Shown: positions 16,246-25,380, numbered from the stretch's first letter. The stretch: 34,573 nt of DNA from Alphaproteobacteria bacterium (GCA_030424645.1 JAUHWP010000022.1:1-34573); one strand, 5' to 3'. A program made the numbers and translations. The notes: generated by a model not told the origin, from the letters alone.

Positions 16246-17562
16246 ATGGACGGTCCCAAACGAACCTCTGACGATACGATCAAGATCGGGCTGGCGGCGC
16301 CTGTGTATCTGGGCGCGCTGGCCTCTCTGGCGCTGTTGGTGTCCGCGTTCATCTGGATGTCATCGACCTTGATCACCGGGGCGGTGATCGCACCAGGCAA
16401 GGTGGTCGTGCGCGGCCTGCCAAAACAGGTGCAAAGTCTGGATGGCGGGGTGGTCAAGGAAATCCTGGTCAGGGATGGCGATGTGGTCAGCAAGGGCGAC
16501 GTGTTGCTCAGGCTGGACCCCAGCCTGTTGCAGATCAATCTTGAGATTTACCGCAACCGCCTGTCCGAAGTCGTCACCCGCGAGGCCCGGTTGGAATCCG
16601 AATACCAGGAGCTTGACGAGCCTGTTTTCGATATCGACACCTCGTATCTGCCCGACATCGACCTGACCCAGCATTTCAAAGGCCAGCGCGAGATTTTCGT
16701 GGCCCGGCGCGAGGTGTTGAGCGGGCGCAAGGAACAACTGGCGGAACGTATCCTGCAGTTCCGCAACCAGATTTCCGGGGTCGAAGCCCTGATCAGCGCC
16801 AAAGAGGACCAGTTGGCCTATGTCAGTCAGGAACGCGAAACCAAACAGGGGTTAAGCGAACAGGGGCTGGTGCGCGAAAGCGAATTGCTGGAATTGCAGG
16901 GGCGCGAATCCTCGCTGCTGGGGCAGATTGCCGAACATCAGTCCGAGCTTGCTCGAATCTATAACTCGATCCGCGACACCGAGCTTGAGATCCTGCAAGC
17001 CGACCGCGAGTTCAAGGAACAGGTGGTGACCGAACTGCGCACCACCACCGCCGAGCGGGAAGAGCTGATCCTGCAAATCGTCACCGTCGAGAAGCAGTTG
17101 GAGCGGATCGACATTCACGCACCAACCGACGGGATCGTGCATGAATTGCAGGCCACGACCGAAGGCGGTGTGGTGGCGCCCGAGGCCACGATCACCCAGA
17201 TCGTGCCCTTGTCTGACGGGGTCGAATTCAAGTTGCAGGTCGATCCGCGTTCCATCGACCAGGTGTTCGTGGGGCAGGTGGCGAAAGTGCTGTTCCCGGC
17301 CTTCAACCAGCGCACCACGCCGGAACTGTTCGGGACGGTGGCGGGAATCTCACCCACCTCGGTCGAAGACCCGCAGACCGGGCAAAGCTATTTCCGCATC
17401 GACCTGACCCTGCCGGTCGAGGAAATCGCGCGCCTTGGCGATGTCGAACTGATCCCCGGTATGCCCGTCGAAGCCTTCCTGCAAACCGGCGAACGGTCGG
17501 TTCTGACCTATCTGACCGAACCGCTTTTGCAACAGCTCAGACGCGCATTCCGCGAAGGATAG
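16246..17562 (+). CDS. Type I secretion membrane-fusion (adaptor) protein, HlyD/PrtE family
   Basis: This 438-residue protein has a short cytoplasmic N-terminus, one transmembrane helix (about 20-42) and a lipoyl/barrel-sandwich half (QSLDGGVVKEILVRDGDVVSKGDVLLRLD). A long alpha-helical hairpin follows (about 95-285, rich in Glu, Gln and Arg), then the second lipoyl half (RIDIHAPTDGIVHEL) and beta-barrel domains. This is the standard order for HlyD-type adaptors that link the inner-membrane ABC exporter to an outer-membrane channel. It follows the ABC gene by 3 nt and is clearly co-transcribed. Confidence 0.92.
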   Translation: MDGPKRTSDDTIKIGLAAPVYLGALASLALLVSAFIWMSSTLITGAVIAPGKVVVRGLPKQVQSLDGGVVKEILVRDGDVVSKGDVLLRLDPSLLQINLEIYRNRLSEVVTREARLESEYQELDEPVFDIDTSYLPDIDLTQHFKGQREIFVARREVLSGRKEQLAERILQFRNQISGVEALISAKEDQLAYVSQERETKQGLSEQGLVRESELLELQGRESSLLGQIAEHQSELARIYNSIRDTELEILQADREFKEQVVTELRTTTAEREELILQIVTVEKQLERIDIHAPTDGIVHELQATTEGGVVAPEATITQIVPLSDGVEFKLQVDPRSIDQVFVGQVAKVLFPAFNQRTTPELFGTVAGISPTSVEDPQTGQSYFRIDLTLPVEEIARLGDVELIPGMPVEAFLQTGERSVLTYLTEPLLQQLRRAFREG

Positions 17563-17692
17563 ACATATACCCGTGATCACCGGTTGTGGTTTTTTGGTCA
17601 TCCTGCCCCCGCAGTTTCCCAAAAAACGCAGTATTTCTTGGTGAAAACAGGGTTCTGTGCCAGTCTGCCCCCAATAACAACCGTAAATACAA

Positions 17693-17710
17693 CAGTCGCA
17701 AAGACGACTG
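17693..17710. repeat. Short inverted repeat upstream of the NodT-like gene
   Basis: CAGTCG (17693-17698) and CGACTG (17705-17710) flank a 6-nt spacer, about 20 bp before the start of the outer-membrane factor gene. No T-tract follows, so it is more likely an operator or leader hairpin than a terminator. The rest of the 169-bp gap (17563-17731) shows no gene. Confidence 0.35.
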
Positions 17711-17731
17711 ACGAGGCAGACGGGTAGCAAA

Positions 17732-19165
17732 ATGAAACATATGAACAGGCGCACTGCGCCGGTATTGGGATGCGTTCTGGCAGCCACAATCGGGCTTTCC
17801 GGTTGCGCAACGGACCAGCCTTACAAAGCTCCATTCTTCAAATTCTCCAAATCCTATTCAAGCGTCTCGTCACGGGCGGTTCCTGTGCCCTTGGCCAATG
17901 ATACCTGGTGGATGGGGTTCAAGGACCCGGTCTTCAACAAGCTGGTCACGCGCGCCCTTGCCGGAAACCTTGATCTTGAGATCGCCCGCGAAAAGGTGAT
18001 CGAGGCGCGGGCCAACCGCGACGCGGTGCCGGGATTGCTGAGCCTGACGCCGACCGCCACCCATCGCTATGCCCAACCGCCCGGCGGCACCGCAAGCCAC
18101 AGCACCAATGCCCGGCTTAACCTGGACTGGATGCTTGACCCATACGGTCTGCGCCGCCAGCAGATTCAGGCCGCCAGCGCCCGCGTCGACATCGCAGATG
18201 CCCAGGAAGACGCCGCGCGCCTGACCCTGCTTTTGAACCTGTCCAACGCCTATGTGGACCTGCGCTACAACCAGCGTCTTTTGAACCTGCGCCGCCAGCA
18301 ACTTGCCTCGCGGCGCAATGCGGTGACGCAAACCAAGCAATTGTTTGATCGTCGCGCCGCCACCCGTCTGGATGTGGTCCAGACCGAGGCCCTGGTCGCC
18401 GAGACCCAGACGCAAATTCCGCCGCTTGTCGCTGCGGTTCGCGCCGGCAAGACCGAAATCGCGGTTCTGACCGGTGTCGCGCCCGGACGCTTGGGCATCG
18501 ACCTTGATGGCAATGCCAGCCAGCCGCGCCCGTCGAAAACCCTGAAAACCGGCGTGCCCGCAGACATTCTGCGCAACCGGCCGGATATGCAGATCGCCGA
18601 GCGCAGCTATTACGAAGCGATCACCAATGTGGGCATTGCCCGCGCCGAGATGTATCCGTCCCTGTCGCTGAGCGGCATGATCGGATATGGCGCGACCAGT
18701 GGCCCCGACGGGCTTGAGTATTTCATCGGGCCGTCACTGAACCTGCCGTCACTGCCGATGAACAGCGAAAAGTCACGGGTTGCCGCACGCCAGTCTGCCG
18801 CGCGTCAGGCTTACGCGGGCTGGCAATCTGCCGTCCTGAATTCAGTCAGCGAGGTTGAAAGCGCCCTTGCTGCCTATCACGGCAGCCGCAGCGCCGTCGT
18901 TGAATCGCAGCGCCGCGTGCGCCTGAACGGCGAGGCGCGGGATCTGACCCAAGAGCTTCTGACACGCGAAGGCGCGACCATCCGCGATCTGATCAGCGCC
19001 GAGGAACGGATCGCCGACGCCGACACGGCCCTTGCCGACAACCTGCGCCAACTGGCCCGTAACTATGTGCGTCTGAACATCGCGCTGGGGGCAGGCAGCC
19101 AGTTCGGTGAACCCGAGGAAGAAACGGTGGTCGAGGTAAAATCGGCCAGTTCGGTGTCGAACTAA
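17732..19165 (+). CDS. Outer-membrane efflux channel lipoprotein, NodT/OprM (TolC superfamily)
   Basis: This 477-residue protein has a lipoprotein signal with lipobox LSGC (Cys25) and the duplicated TolC-type coiled-coil/beta-barrel architecture. Family phrases include PADILRNRPDMQIAERSYYEAITNVGIARAEMYPSL, which I cite by its key core RNRPD at about residue 282. RND-type outer-membrane factors such as OprM and NodT are lipidated in this way; classical T1SS TolC is not. It probably supplies the outer-membrane pore for the ABC/HlyD pair 170 bp upstream, or serves another pump. The start may be ATG 17732 or ATG 17741; GACGGG upstream slightly favours the first. Confidence 0.88.
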   Translation: MKHMNRRTAPVLGCVLAATIGLSGCATDQPYKAPFFKFSKSYSSVSSRAVPVPLANDTWWMGFKDPVFNKLVTRALAGNLDLEIAREKVIEARANRDAVPGLLSLTPTATHRYAQPPGGTASHSTNARLNLDWMLDPYGLRRQQIQAASARVDIADAQEDAARLTLLLNLSNAYVDLRYNQRLLNLRRQQLASRRNAVTQTKQLFDRRAATRLDVVQTEALVAETQTQIPPLVAAVRAGKTEIAVLTGVAPGRLGIDLDGNASQPRPSKTLKTGVPADILRNRPDMQIAERSYYEAITNVGIARAEMYPSLSLSGMIGYGATSGPDGLEYFIGPSLNLPSLPMNSEKSRVAARQSAARQAYAGWQSAVLNSVSEVESALAAYHGSRSAVVESQRRVRLNGEARDLTQELLTREGATIRDLISAEERIADADTALADNLRQLARNYVRLNIALGAGSQFGEPEEETVVEVKSASSVSN

Positions 19166-19200
19166 AGCGTTTCCTGCGCCCATTCGGGCAACCCATCAAA

Positions 19201-19236
19201 AAACCCACCCGGCCGATGCCTTGGGTGGGTTTTCCT
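19201..19236. terminator. Bidirectional Rho-independent terminator
   Basis: AAACCCACCC (19201-19210) and GGGTGGGTTT (19223-19232) form a perfect 10-bp stem. T residues follow on the plus strand and a run of A (T on the minus strand) precedes it. It separates the convergent NodT-like gene and the outer-membrane beta-barrel gene and can serve both. Confidence 0.88.
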
Positions 19237-19278
19237 TTATTCGGATGCCACCGCGCCAGATCGCGCAGGGTGGGGCGA

Positions 19279-20682
19279 TCAGCGGATGCTGAACTCGCGC
19301 TCCAGGGTCACGAAAAGCTCGTTGGATTCGCGATCCGTCGAACCGGTTTCCTGCCGTTTGCGATATTCGTAACCAGCGGTCAGACCCCAATCCGCCGTCA
19401 GATCACGGGAATAGGTGGCCCGGAACCCGGAAACCGACGTGGTGGTGTCGGCAACAAGATCCGTCACTTCGGCATAATCCAGTTCAAACCCGATCGACGC
19501 ATTGGGCGACACATCGGTATCGAACCCAAGCGATGCGGTGGTCGACCGGTTCTCGACCCCGGCATCCGAGGTGTCATAGCTCCGCTCGACCGCCGCGGTG
19601 ATGGTGCCCATCGCCAGTTCATGCGTAATGCCCAGGCTGCCAATCAGGTTGGCATCATCGGAATTGGACCGGGTGGCCCCGATACCGGCACTGATCGACC
19701 CGCCCGGGGTTTCGAAATCGGTGCGCAGTTCGATGGTGTCGCGCCGCCCCGTGGTGCTGATCCCGGTGCTGAATTCGGCGGTGACGCTGCCGGTCGGGAA
19801 ATCGCGGGTCACGGCCAACCCGCCGGTCACGCCATCTTGCAGCGTCGTCCCGATCAGGTTGGTTTCCTCGATCTCGGTATAGCCAAGGCTGGCGGTCATG
19901 CGGGTGATCGGATTGATCTCATAGGTAACACTGGCCGTCGCGCCAACCGTGCGGCGCGAGGTCAGAACCGTATCCATCGCGTCATACTGTTCCCACTCCA
20001 GCGCCAGACGACCTTCCATCACCGGCGAGAATTGCAGGCGGGCAAACACCTCGGCCGCCGTGGTTTCGTCGTCATAGTTGGCCGGATCGGTGGTGTCCCA
20101 GTATTCCGTCTTGTCGTATTCCAGCACGGTGCCGAACCCAAACGCACGGGTCCGTCCGGTTTCGAACCCCAGCCGCGCGCTATAGGTGCCGCGCACGCCA
20201 TCGGTGGGAACCAGGTCCTCGGGCTCGAGCCCGTCTTCGATCAGATCGTCAAGGCCCGCCAGCGGGTCTTCGAATTGCAACGACACCTGCGTATAGGCCA
20301 GTTCGGCCTCAAGTAGGCTGTCCGCGCTTTCCAGTTGATAGCCAAGAACGACCGACGGGTCGTCGAATGTTGTCTCGGTCGATTGACCGGGCAGGGCAGC
20401 GGTGCGGATGGTGCCCGCCAGATCGGCGGTGAACCGGGCAATGCCGGTTTCACTGATCAGCCCGAAGGTCACGGTATTGTCCCACAGGGTCGATGTGCCG
20501 GGCGACGGGTCGCTGAAGCTGAGGTTGTCGTTCACCCGCAAGGTCGACGCGATCCCCAGGGTCATCAAGAACCCTTCAGTCGGGGCCGTCGTGTCTGCTT
20601 CTTGACCTGTGGCGGGAACCAACCCTGTTGCCAAAAGGCTGGTTCCGGCCAGGAGGGCGGCGATTTTGTTTTTCTGTCCCAC
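19279..20682 (-). CDS. Outer-membrane beta-barrel protein of an exopolysaccharide locus
   Basis: This 467-residue protein begins with a signal peptide (VGQKNKIAALLAGTSLLATG, cleaved near ATGQEA). It continues with many amphipathic beta-strands rich in Thr, Ser, Gly and alternating hydrophobic residues, and ends with the strand LFVTLEREFSIR. This fits a GfcD/EpsL-like barrel that could help pass polysaccharide across the outer membrane. I chose GTG 20682 because GAGG lies 8 nt upstream and the signal peptide begins there; no ATG is suitably placed. It follows the Wza-type export gene by 31 nt in one transcription unit. The exact family is uncertain. Confidence 0.75.
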   Translation of the reverse strand: MGQKNKIAALLAGTSLLATGLVPATGQEADTTAPTEGFLMTLGIASTLRVNDNLSFSDPSPGTSTLWDNTVTFGLISETGIARFTADLAGTIRTAALPGQSTETTFDDPSVVLGYQLESADSLLEAELAYTQVSLQFEDPLAGLDDLIEDGLEPEDLVPTDGVRGTYSARLGFETGRTRAFGFGTVLEYDKTEYWDTTDPANYDDETTAAEVFARLQFSPVMEGRLALEWEQYDAMDTVLTSRRTVGATASVTYEINPITRMTASLGYTEIEETNLIGTTLQDGVTGGLAVTRDFPTGSVTAEFSTGISTTGRRDTIELRTDFETPGGSISAGIGATRSNSDDANLIGSLGITHELAMGTITAAVERSYDTSDAGVENRSTTASLGFDTDVSPNASIGFELDYAEVTDLVADTTTSVSGFRATYSRDLTADWGLTAGYEYRKRQETGSTDRESNELFVTLEREFSIR

Positions 20683-20713
20683 CTGTTTTCCTCTGCTCGT
20701 TTGTCCGCTGCGC

Positions 20714-21304
20714 TTATTCGAAAAGCCTGCGCTGCGGAACAATGATGACGTCACCTTTTTGCAGGCGCATGTTACCTGCATTGGTGTCGTAGTTATAGCC
20801 GTAAATCTTGCTGCCACGGCGCACCTGGATACGCTTGGCGGCGGCAAAGCGGGTCAGGCCCCCGCCCTGGGCGATGGCTTGCAACACGGTCATACCCCGG
20901 CTGCCTTCCAGTTTCCCCGGGCTGTTGATCTCGCCCGTGATATAGATGTCTTGCGTGGCGACCGCGCGCGTGGTCGTTCCGCTGCCGGCGGTCGTGCCGA
21001 TTTCCCCGACCGAGACATAGACGTTCGGGGTGGCGGCGAAGTTCGACGCCATGGCGCTGGCAAGGGCTGCGGCCACCTGCGCGGTTGTGCGGCCGGCGGC
21101 GCGCACGCCATCGGCAAACGGGAAGCTGATCGAGCCATCGGGCAGGACCAGAACCGACCGGTTCAGGTTGGCATCTTCGACAACCTCGACATTCAAGGTG
21201 TCGCCGGATCGAATCTTGTATCCGTTTTGCGCCAGCGCATCGCCTGCTGTAAAGGCACCGAGCGCGAACACGGCGGTGAGAAGCGTGAAAAATTGTTTTA
21301 ACAT
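20714..21304 (-). CDS. Polysaccharide biosynthesis/export protein (Wza/ExoF type, SLBB)
   Basis: This 196-residue periplasmic protein has a cleavable signal peptide (MLKQFFTLLTAVFALGAFTA). A poly-export domain starts at YKIRSGDTLNVEVVED with LPDGSISFPFADGVRAAG. An SLBB-like part follows (DIYITGEINSPGKLEGSRGM, IAQGGGLTRFA and QKGDVIIVPQRRLF). Such proteins form the periplasmic/outer-membrane exit for exopolysaccharide. It lacks the lipobox and long C-terminal helix of E. coli Wza, so it may rely on the neighbouring barrel for passage through the outer membrane. ATG 21304 is preceded by AGGGGA. Confidence 0.88.
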   Translation of the reverse strand: MLKQFFTLLTAVFALGAFTAGDALAQNGYKIRSGDTLNVEVVEDANLNRSVLVLPDGSISFPFADGVRAAGRTTAQVAAALASAMASNFAATPNVYVSVGEIGTTAGSGTTTRAVATQDIYITGEINSPGKLEGSRGMTVLQAIAQGGGLTRFAAAKRIQVRRGSKIYGYNYDTNAGNMRLQKGDVIIVPQRRLFE

Positions 21305-21508
21305 CGTGAATCCCCTAGCTGCCAACAGGCTTGAACAAGAATAACCCGGTCTGGATTGTAATTAAACGATAAATACCTGACGATTTACCCGCTGAAGCAG
21401 ATTTGTCGCGAAATTGCACCCGTTTCCGACCGAATACCACATGCCGGGGTCGGGGAAACGGCGCTGACGGACCTGTCGCGCCGACAAATGATGGAATCAG
21501 GCGGTAAG

Positions 21509-21543
21509 AGAAAACGGCGCCGGACCGGATTGGTCTGACGCCG
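21509..21543 (-). terminator. Rho-independent terminator after the sugar transferase gene
   Basis: Read on the minus strand, GGCGTCAGACC and GGTCCGGCGCC (plus-strand span 21516-21542) form an imperfect GC-rich hairpin followed by GTTTTCTC. It lies just beyond the stop at 21554. The rest of the gap to the Wza-type start (21305-21508) is AT-richer and probably contains the promoter of that gene. Confidence 0.6.
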
Positions 21544-21553
21544 CCTGTTCGTA

Positions 21554-22243
21554 TCAGTGCCCGGTGCAGCGCAGGACCACGCCAATCGTCTGACCGAGAA
21601 TTTCGAGGTCTTTCTTCAGCGAAAGCTCGTAGTAGTATTTCGTGTCGAAGGTCGCACGCTGGGCGAATGTCGACTCGTTCCGGTCCGACACCTGCCACGG
21701 TCCGGTGATGCCGGGACGCAGGGCATAATAGGCGGCCCCCGGATACAGCGACTTCTGGTCTTCCATCATCGGGCGCGGCCCGACGATCGACATGTCGCCA
21801 AGCAACACGTTCCACAGCTGCGGCAGCTCGTCCATCGACGATTTGCGCAGGAATTTCCCGATCTTGGTAATCCGTGGGTCGTTCTTCAGCTTCTGTGTGC
21901 TGTCCCACTCGGCGCGGGCCTCGGGGTTGCTGTCCAGATAAGCTTCAAGACGCTGGTCGGCGTTCTTCACCATCGAGCGGATCTTGACCATGCTGTAAAT
22001 CCGACCGTCCTTGCCGATGCGACGCTGGCGATAGAACGGTTTGCCGCCATCAAGCGCGGCCAGGAGCAGCATGATCCCGATCAACGGTATGGCGATCGGC
22101 GCAGCTGCGATGACGAAAGCGATGTCAAACAGGCGCTTGAAGCGATCACGATAGGGTCGAATGGAAGAATCAGCTACGTAATAGTTTTGGCGTTTTACCA
22201 GCTTGGTGCTGGAACCCGAAAAGTCCTTAAAATGAGTCGTCAT
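21554..22243 (-). CDS. Initiating sugar-1-phosphate transferase (ExoY/WbaP family)
   Basis: This 229-residue protein has one N-terminal membrane helix (about 39-62, FDIAFVIAAAPIAIPLIGIML) and the catalytic domain of polyprenyl-phosphate sugar phosphotransferases. Typical phrases are FYRQRRIGKDGR, KNDPRITKIGKFLRKSSMDELPQ, LWNVLLGDMSIVGPRP and a C-terminal RPGITGPWQVS. It would transfer a sugar-1-phosphate to undecaprenyl phosphate to start repeat-unit assembly on the inner membrane. The usual KFR(T/S)M motif reads KIRSM here. ATG 22243 follows AAGGAAAG. It is the first leftward gene from the AT-rich divergent region. Confidence 0.9.
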   Translation of the reverse strand: MTTHFKDFSGSSTKLVKRQNYYVADSSIRPYRDRFKRLFDIAFVIAAAPIAIPLIGIMLLLAALDGGKPFYRQRRIGKDGRIYSMVKIRSMVKNADQRLEAYLDSNPEARAEWDSTQKLKNDPRITKIGKFLRKSSMDELPQLWNVLLGDMSIVGPRPMMEDQKSLYPGAAYYALRPGITGPWQVSDRNESTFAQRATFDTKYYYELSLKKDLEILGQTIGVVLRCTGH

Positions 22244-22775
22244 CTTTCCTTACACCTCAATAAAAAAGCAGCAGCCTGACACGGGAAACCCTCGAGACGA
22301 AATAATCTCTATGTCTTGCAGGCACAGCAGCTTGCGAACCAGCCAATCAGCTTAAAATTGCCTCTCGGCTCTCCTTACCCCACTCGGACATTAACACATT
22401 ATTGCCCAATTTGTAGCACATTTCCGCCCACCCGACGGATTGATGCATTAAGTAGTTGGAAACTTATAATTTTACAAGCATTCTATTGGCCCAATTAACT
22501 GTTTTATTGTTTCGTGTGGATATATAATAAAGGACGCTTTTCTATTTTTATTGATTTTTGATTTCGATTAATTAGCGGAATTTTCTGATTCTTTTCAATT
22601 AGTGATTCCTTTTACCGGATCGCACCTGATTCTCAGCCCGAAAATACGGACTGGTGCACAGGATCAAGTTTGTAGTGCGGTCAGGAATATGCGAGAAGCC
22701 AACAGGTTTTGACATTTTTTGGCCACATCTTCGCTTTAGCCATTAAGGTATTAGACCGGAAAGTTAGATAGGAAT
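22244..22775. promoter_or_regulatory. AT-rich divergent control region of the exopolysaccharide locus
   Basis: These 532 bp carry no convincing gene, and between about 22430 and 22620 they are far richer in A and T than the genes on either side. Long T- and A-runs and many T-A steps are present. The region must contain promoters for the leftward sugar transferase and the rightward ExeA-like ATPase. AT-rich upstream sequences of this kind are targets of MucR/Ros and other H-NS-like regulators of exopolysaccharide genes in alphaproteobacteria; binding here is inference. Confidence 0.55.
22500..22528 (+). promoter_or_regulatory. Candidate promoter with a perfect -10 box
   Basis: TATAAT at 22523-22528 is a perfect -10 element. 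A weak -35-like TGTTTT lies 17 bp upstream at 22500-22505. A separate TTGACA at 22709-22714, about 60 bp before the ExeA-like gene, has no good -10 partner. In an AT-rich region such matches can occur by chance. Confidence 0.25.
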
Positions 22776-23702
22776 ATGAATTCCAACGAACTCTATACTG
22801 GGCATTTCGGATTGGCCGAACGGCCCTTTACTCTGGTGCCGGACCCGAGCTTTCTGTTTTGGTCCAAGCAGCACAAGCGTGCCTATGCGGTGCTGGAGTT
22901 CGGGGTCTTGTCACGCGCGCCGATCACCCTGATCACCGGCGAAATCGGATCGGGCAAGACCACGCTGGTCCAGAAACTGCTCAGCCAGATGGACGACAGC
23001 GTGCGTGTCGGTCTGCTGTCCAACGTGCAGGGCGACCGGGGCGAATTGCTGCAATGGGTGATGAACGCCCTGTCCATCCCGTTTGAACCCACGGAAAGCT
23101 ATGTGACCCTGTTCCAGCGCTTTCAGGAAAGCATCGTCAGCGAATATGCCGAAGGGCGCCGGGTGGTCCTGATCATCGACGAGGCGCAGAACCTGTCCAG
23201 CGAAGGGCTGGAAGAGATGCGGATGCTGACCAACATCAATGCCAACAAGGACGAGTTGATCCAGCTGATCCTTGTCGGCCAGCCCGAGCTGAAAGAAATC
23301 GTGCTCAGCCCCGGTATGCGCCAGTTGGCGCAACGGGTGGCCGCCAGCTTTCACCTTGAAGGCATGGATGAACCCACGGTGCGGTCATATATCAAACATC
23401 GCCTGAAGGTCGCGGGCGGCACCGGTCGCGAAATCACACCGCTGGCCTGCGGCGAGATTTTCAACGCCACCAAGGGCATCCCGCGCCTTGTCAACCAGCT
23501 TTGCGAATTGTCGCTTCTCTATGCCTGGAGCGGCAACAGCTCGCGCGTTTCGGTGAAGGCTGTGCGCAATGTTCTGGAAGACGGTGTTTTCTTTGCCAGC
23601 AATCTGACCGAGGAAGAGGCCGAACCCGAAGCAGACACAACCAAACCTTTGTTCCTGCGCGAGGGGCGGCGGGTTGACATACCCAAGAAGAAAACCGGAT
23701 AG
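22776..23702 (+). CDS. ExeA-like AAA+ ATPase of exopolysaccharide loci (XrtA-associated ATPase type)
   Basis: This 308-residue AAA+ protein starts with YTGHFGLAERPFTLVPDPSFLF, the typical N-terminus of ExeA/GspA-like ATPases in polysaccharide clusters. Walker A is GEIGSGKTT, Walker B VVLIIDEAQNLS, and a sensor region LILVGQPEL follows. Its C-terminal helical domain includes IFNATKGIPRLVNQLCE. Unlike ExeA it has no C-terminal membrane helix or peptidoglycan-binding domain. Its role in polysaccharide export is not well defined; a regulatory or assembly function is inferred from context. ATG 22776 has AGGA unusually close (2 nt). Confidence 0.85.
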   Translation: MNSNELYTGHFGLAERPFTLVPDPSFLFWSKQHKRAYAVLEFGVLSRAPITLITGEIGSGKTTLVQKLLSQMDDSVRVGLLSNVQGDRGELLQWVMNALSIPFEPTESYVTLFQRFQESIVSEYAEGRRVVLIIDEAQNLSSEGLEEMRMLTNINANKDELIQLILVGQPELKEIVLSPGMRQLAQRVAASFHLEGMDEPTVRSYIKHRLKVAGGTGREITPLACGEIFNATKGIPRLVNQLCELSLLYAWSGNSSRVSVKAVRNVLEDGVFFASNLTEEEAEPEADTTKPLFLREGRRVDIPKKKTG

Positions 23703-23798
23703 CTTCTGCGGAAATTGACAGCATGTTACGATGCCCGACCAGATTTCTGATACGAGTTGCGCAGACCGGCGGGTCTTGCGGTAAGGATTAAAGCGCCA

Positions 23799-25340
23799 AT
23801 GGCTTCAACGACTATAAAATACTACCGATCAATCTTTGTGCGGCGTCTTCCGTATTTCCTGACGGTCGCCATGGTCATCGGTGCGGCGTCGATCATCATG
23901 GCGATGTCGCTGCCGCCCGCCTATGTCTCGCGGATGACGCTGATCGTGGAATCGCCGCAGATTCCCGACGAACTGGCCGCTTCGACCGCCCGCACCCCGG
24001 CGCAGGAGCAATTGCAGATCGTCGAACAGAAGCTGATGACCCGCGCCAATCTGCTTGAGATCGCCAACAAGCTGCAACTGCTTGAGGGTCAGGACGAAAT
24101 GACGCCGGACCGGATCGTGCAAGCGATGCGGGCGCGCACCTCGATCCGCAGCACCGCCGGGCTGGATCAGGCAGCGCTGATGACGATCAATTTCGAAGCC
24201 CCGACCGGGCAAAGCGCGGCCGGGGTGCTGAACGAATACCTGACTCTGATCCAGAAAGAAGACGTTCAGTCGCGCACCGGTCGCGCCACCCAGACGCTTG
24301 AGTTTTTCGAACAGGAAGTGTCGCGGCTCAACCAGGAACTGGCCGAACGCAGTGCCCGCATCCTTGCCTTCAAGACCGAGAACGTGTCGGCCCTGCCGGA
24401 AAGCCTGGACTATCGCCTGAGCCAGCAATCCCTGATGCAGGAACGCCTGGCGCAGCTGGAGCGCGAAACCGTCAGCCTGGAAGAACAGCGCCGGCGGCTG
24501 GTGCGGATCTTCGAAACGACCGGTCAGGTCGGTGGGCTGGCCGGCCCGGCCATGACGCCGGAACAGAAACAACTGGAAGAACTGCGGTCCGAGCTGAACA
24601 ACGCGCTTGCCGTCTATTCTTCGGACAACCCGCGGGTCAAGATGCTTCAAGCGCGGATTTCCGTGCTGGAAGATCAGGTTGCCACCGTGCAGCCCGACGA
24701 GGACGGCCAGGAAGTGACCGGCAACTCGCTTCTGGATGTGCAGCTGGCCGAGATTTCGGCGCGGCAGAAGGTTCTGGATGAACAGAAGGACAGCGCCCGC
24801 AAACAGCTGACGCGACTGACCGAATCCATTGAACAGACACCGACCAACGCCATCCGCCTGGACGAGCTTCAGCTGGATTACGAGAACCTTCAGCAGCAAT
24901 ACAACACCGCCGTCGACCGCCTGTCACGCGCCAGCACCGGCGAACGGATCGAAGTCATGTCGCGCGGTCAGCGGATTTCGGTGATCGAACCGCCCGCCGT
25001 TCCCAGCCAGCCCAGCAAACCCAACCGGGCAATGATTGCCGGGGGCGGCAGCGTGTTCGGCATTCTGGCCGGGCTGGGTCTGATCGTGCTTCTGGAAATC
25101 CTGAACCGGTCGATCCGCAGGCCCGAGGACCTGGTGTCCAAGCTGGGCATCGCACCGCTGGCCACCATCCCCTATATCACCGCCGCTGGCGAAAACTCGC
25201 ACCGTCGCAAGCTGCGCATTCTTGGCGTGATCGTCATTCTGCTTGGCATTCCTGTCGTCGTTTACGCCGTGCACACATTCTATCAGCCGCTTGATCTGTT
25301 GGCCGAACGGATCATGGATAAGATCGGCGTGCGCTGGTGA
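23799..25340 (+). CDS. Polysaccharide co-polymerase / chain-length determinant (Wzz/GumC-like)
   Basis: This 513-residue protein has an N-terminal membrane helix (about 17-37), a Wzz-type domain beginning YVSRMTLIVESPQIPDEL, and a long coiled-coil periplasmic region (about 150-380). Near residues 400-420 is the Pro-rich IEPPAVPSQPSKPN motif preceding a second membrane helix, and a third hydrophobic helix lies near the C-terminus. It would control chain length and export with the CpsD-like kinase encoded next. There is no fused kinase domain. I chose ATG 23799 behind AAGGA; a TTG at 23757 adds residues without homology. Confidence 0.9.
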   Translation: MASTTIKYYRSIFVRRLPYFLTVAMVIGAASIIMAMSLPPAYVSRMTLIVESPQIPDELAASTARTPAQEQLQIVEQKLMTRANLLEIANKLQLLEGQDEMTPDRIVQAMRARTSIRSTAGLDQAALMTINFEAPTGQSAAGVLNEYLTLIQKEDVQSRTGRATQTLEFFEQEVSRLNQELAERSARILAFKTENVSALPESLDYRLSQQSLMQERLAQLERETVSLEEQRRRLVRIFETTGQVGGLAGPAMTPEQKQLEELRSELNNALAVYSSDNPRVKMLQARISVLEDQVATVQPDEDGQEVTGNSLLDVQLAEISARQKVLDEQKDSARKQLTRLTESIEQTPTNAIRLDELQLDYENLQQQYNTAVDRLSRASTGERIEVMSRGQRISVIEPPAVPSQPSKPNRAMIAGGGSVFGILAGLGLIVLLEILNRSIRRPEDLVSKLGIAPLATIPYITAAGENSHRRKLRILGVIVILLGIPVVVYAVHTFYQPLDLLAERIMDKIGVRW

Positions 25341-25380
25341 TGGCGCGCAAACAGAACAGCTCAGAGAGGATCTGATCGCA

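Noticed and set aside
17732-19165. RND efflux operon instead of type I secretion
   Set aside because: The upstream genes are an ABC exporter and an HlyD-type adaptor, with no RND pump; only the outer-membrane factor has RND-type affinity.
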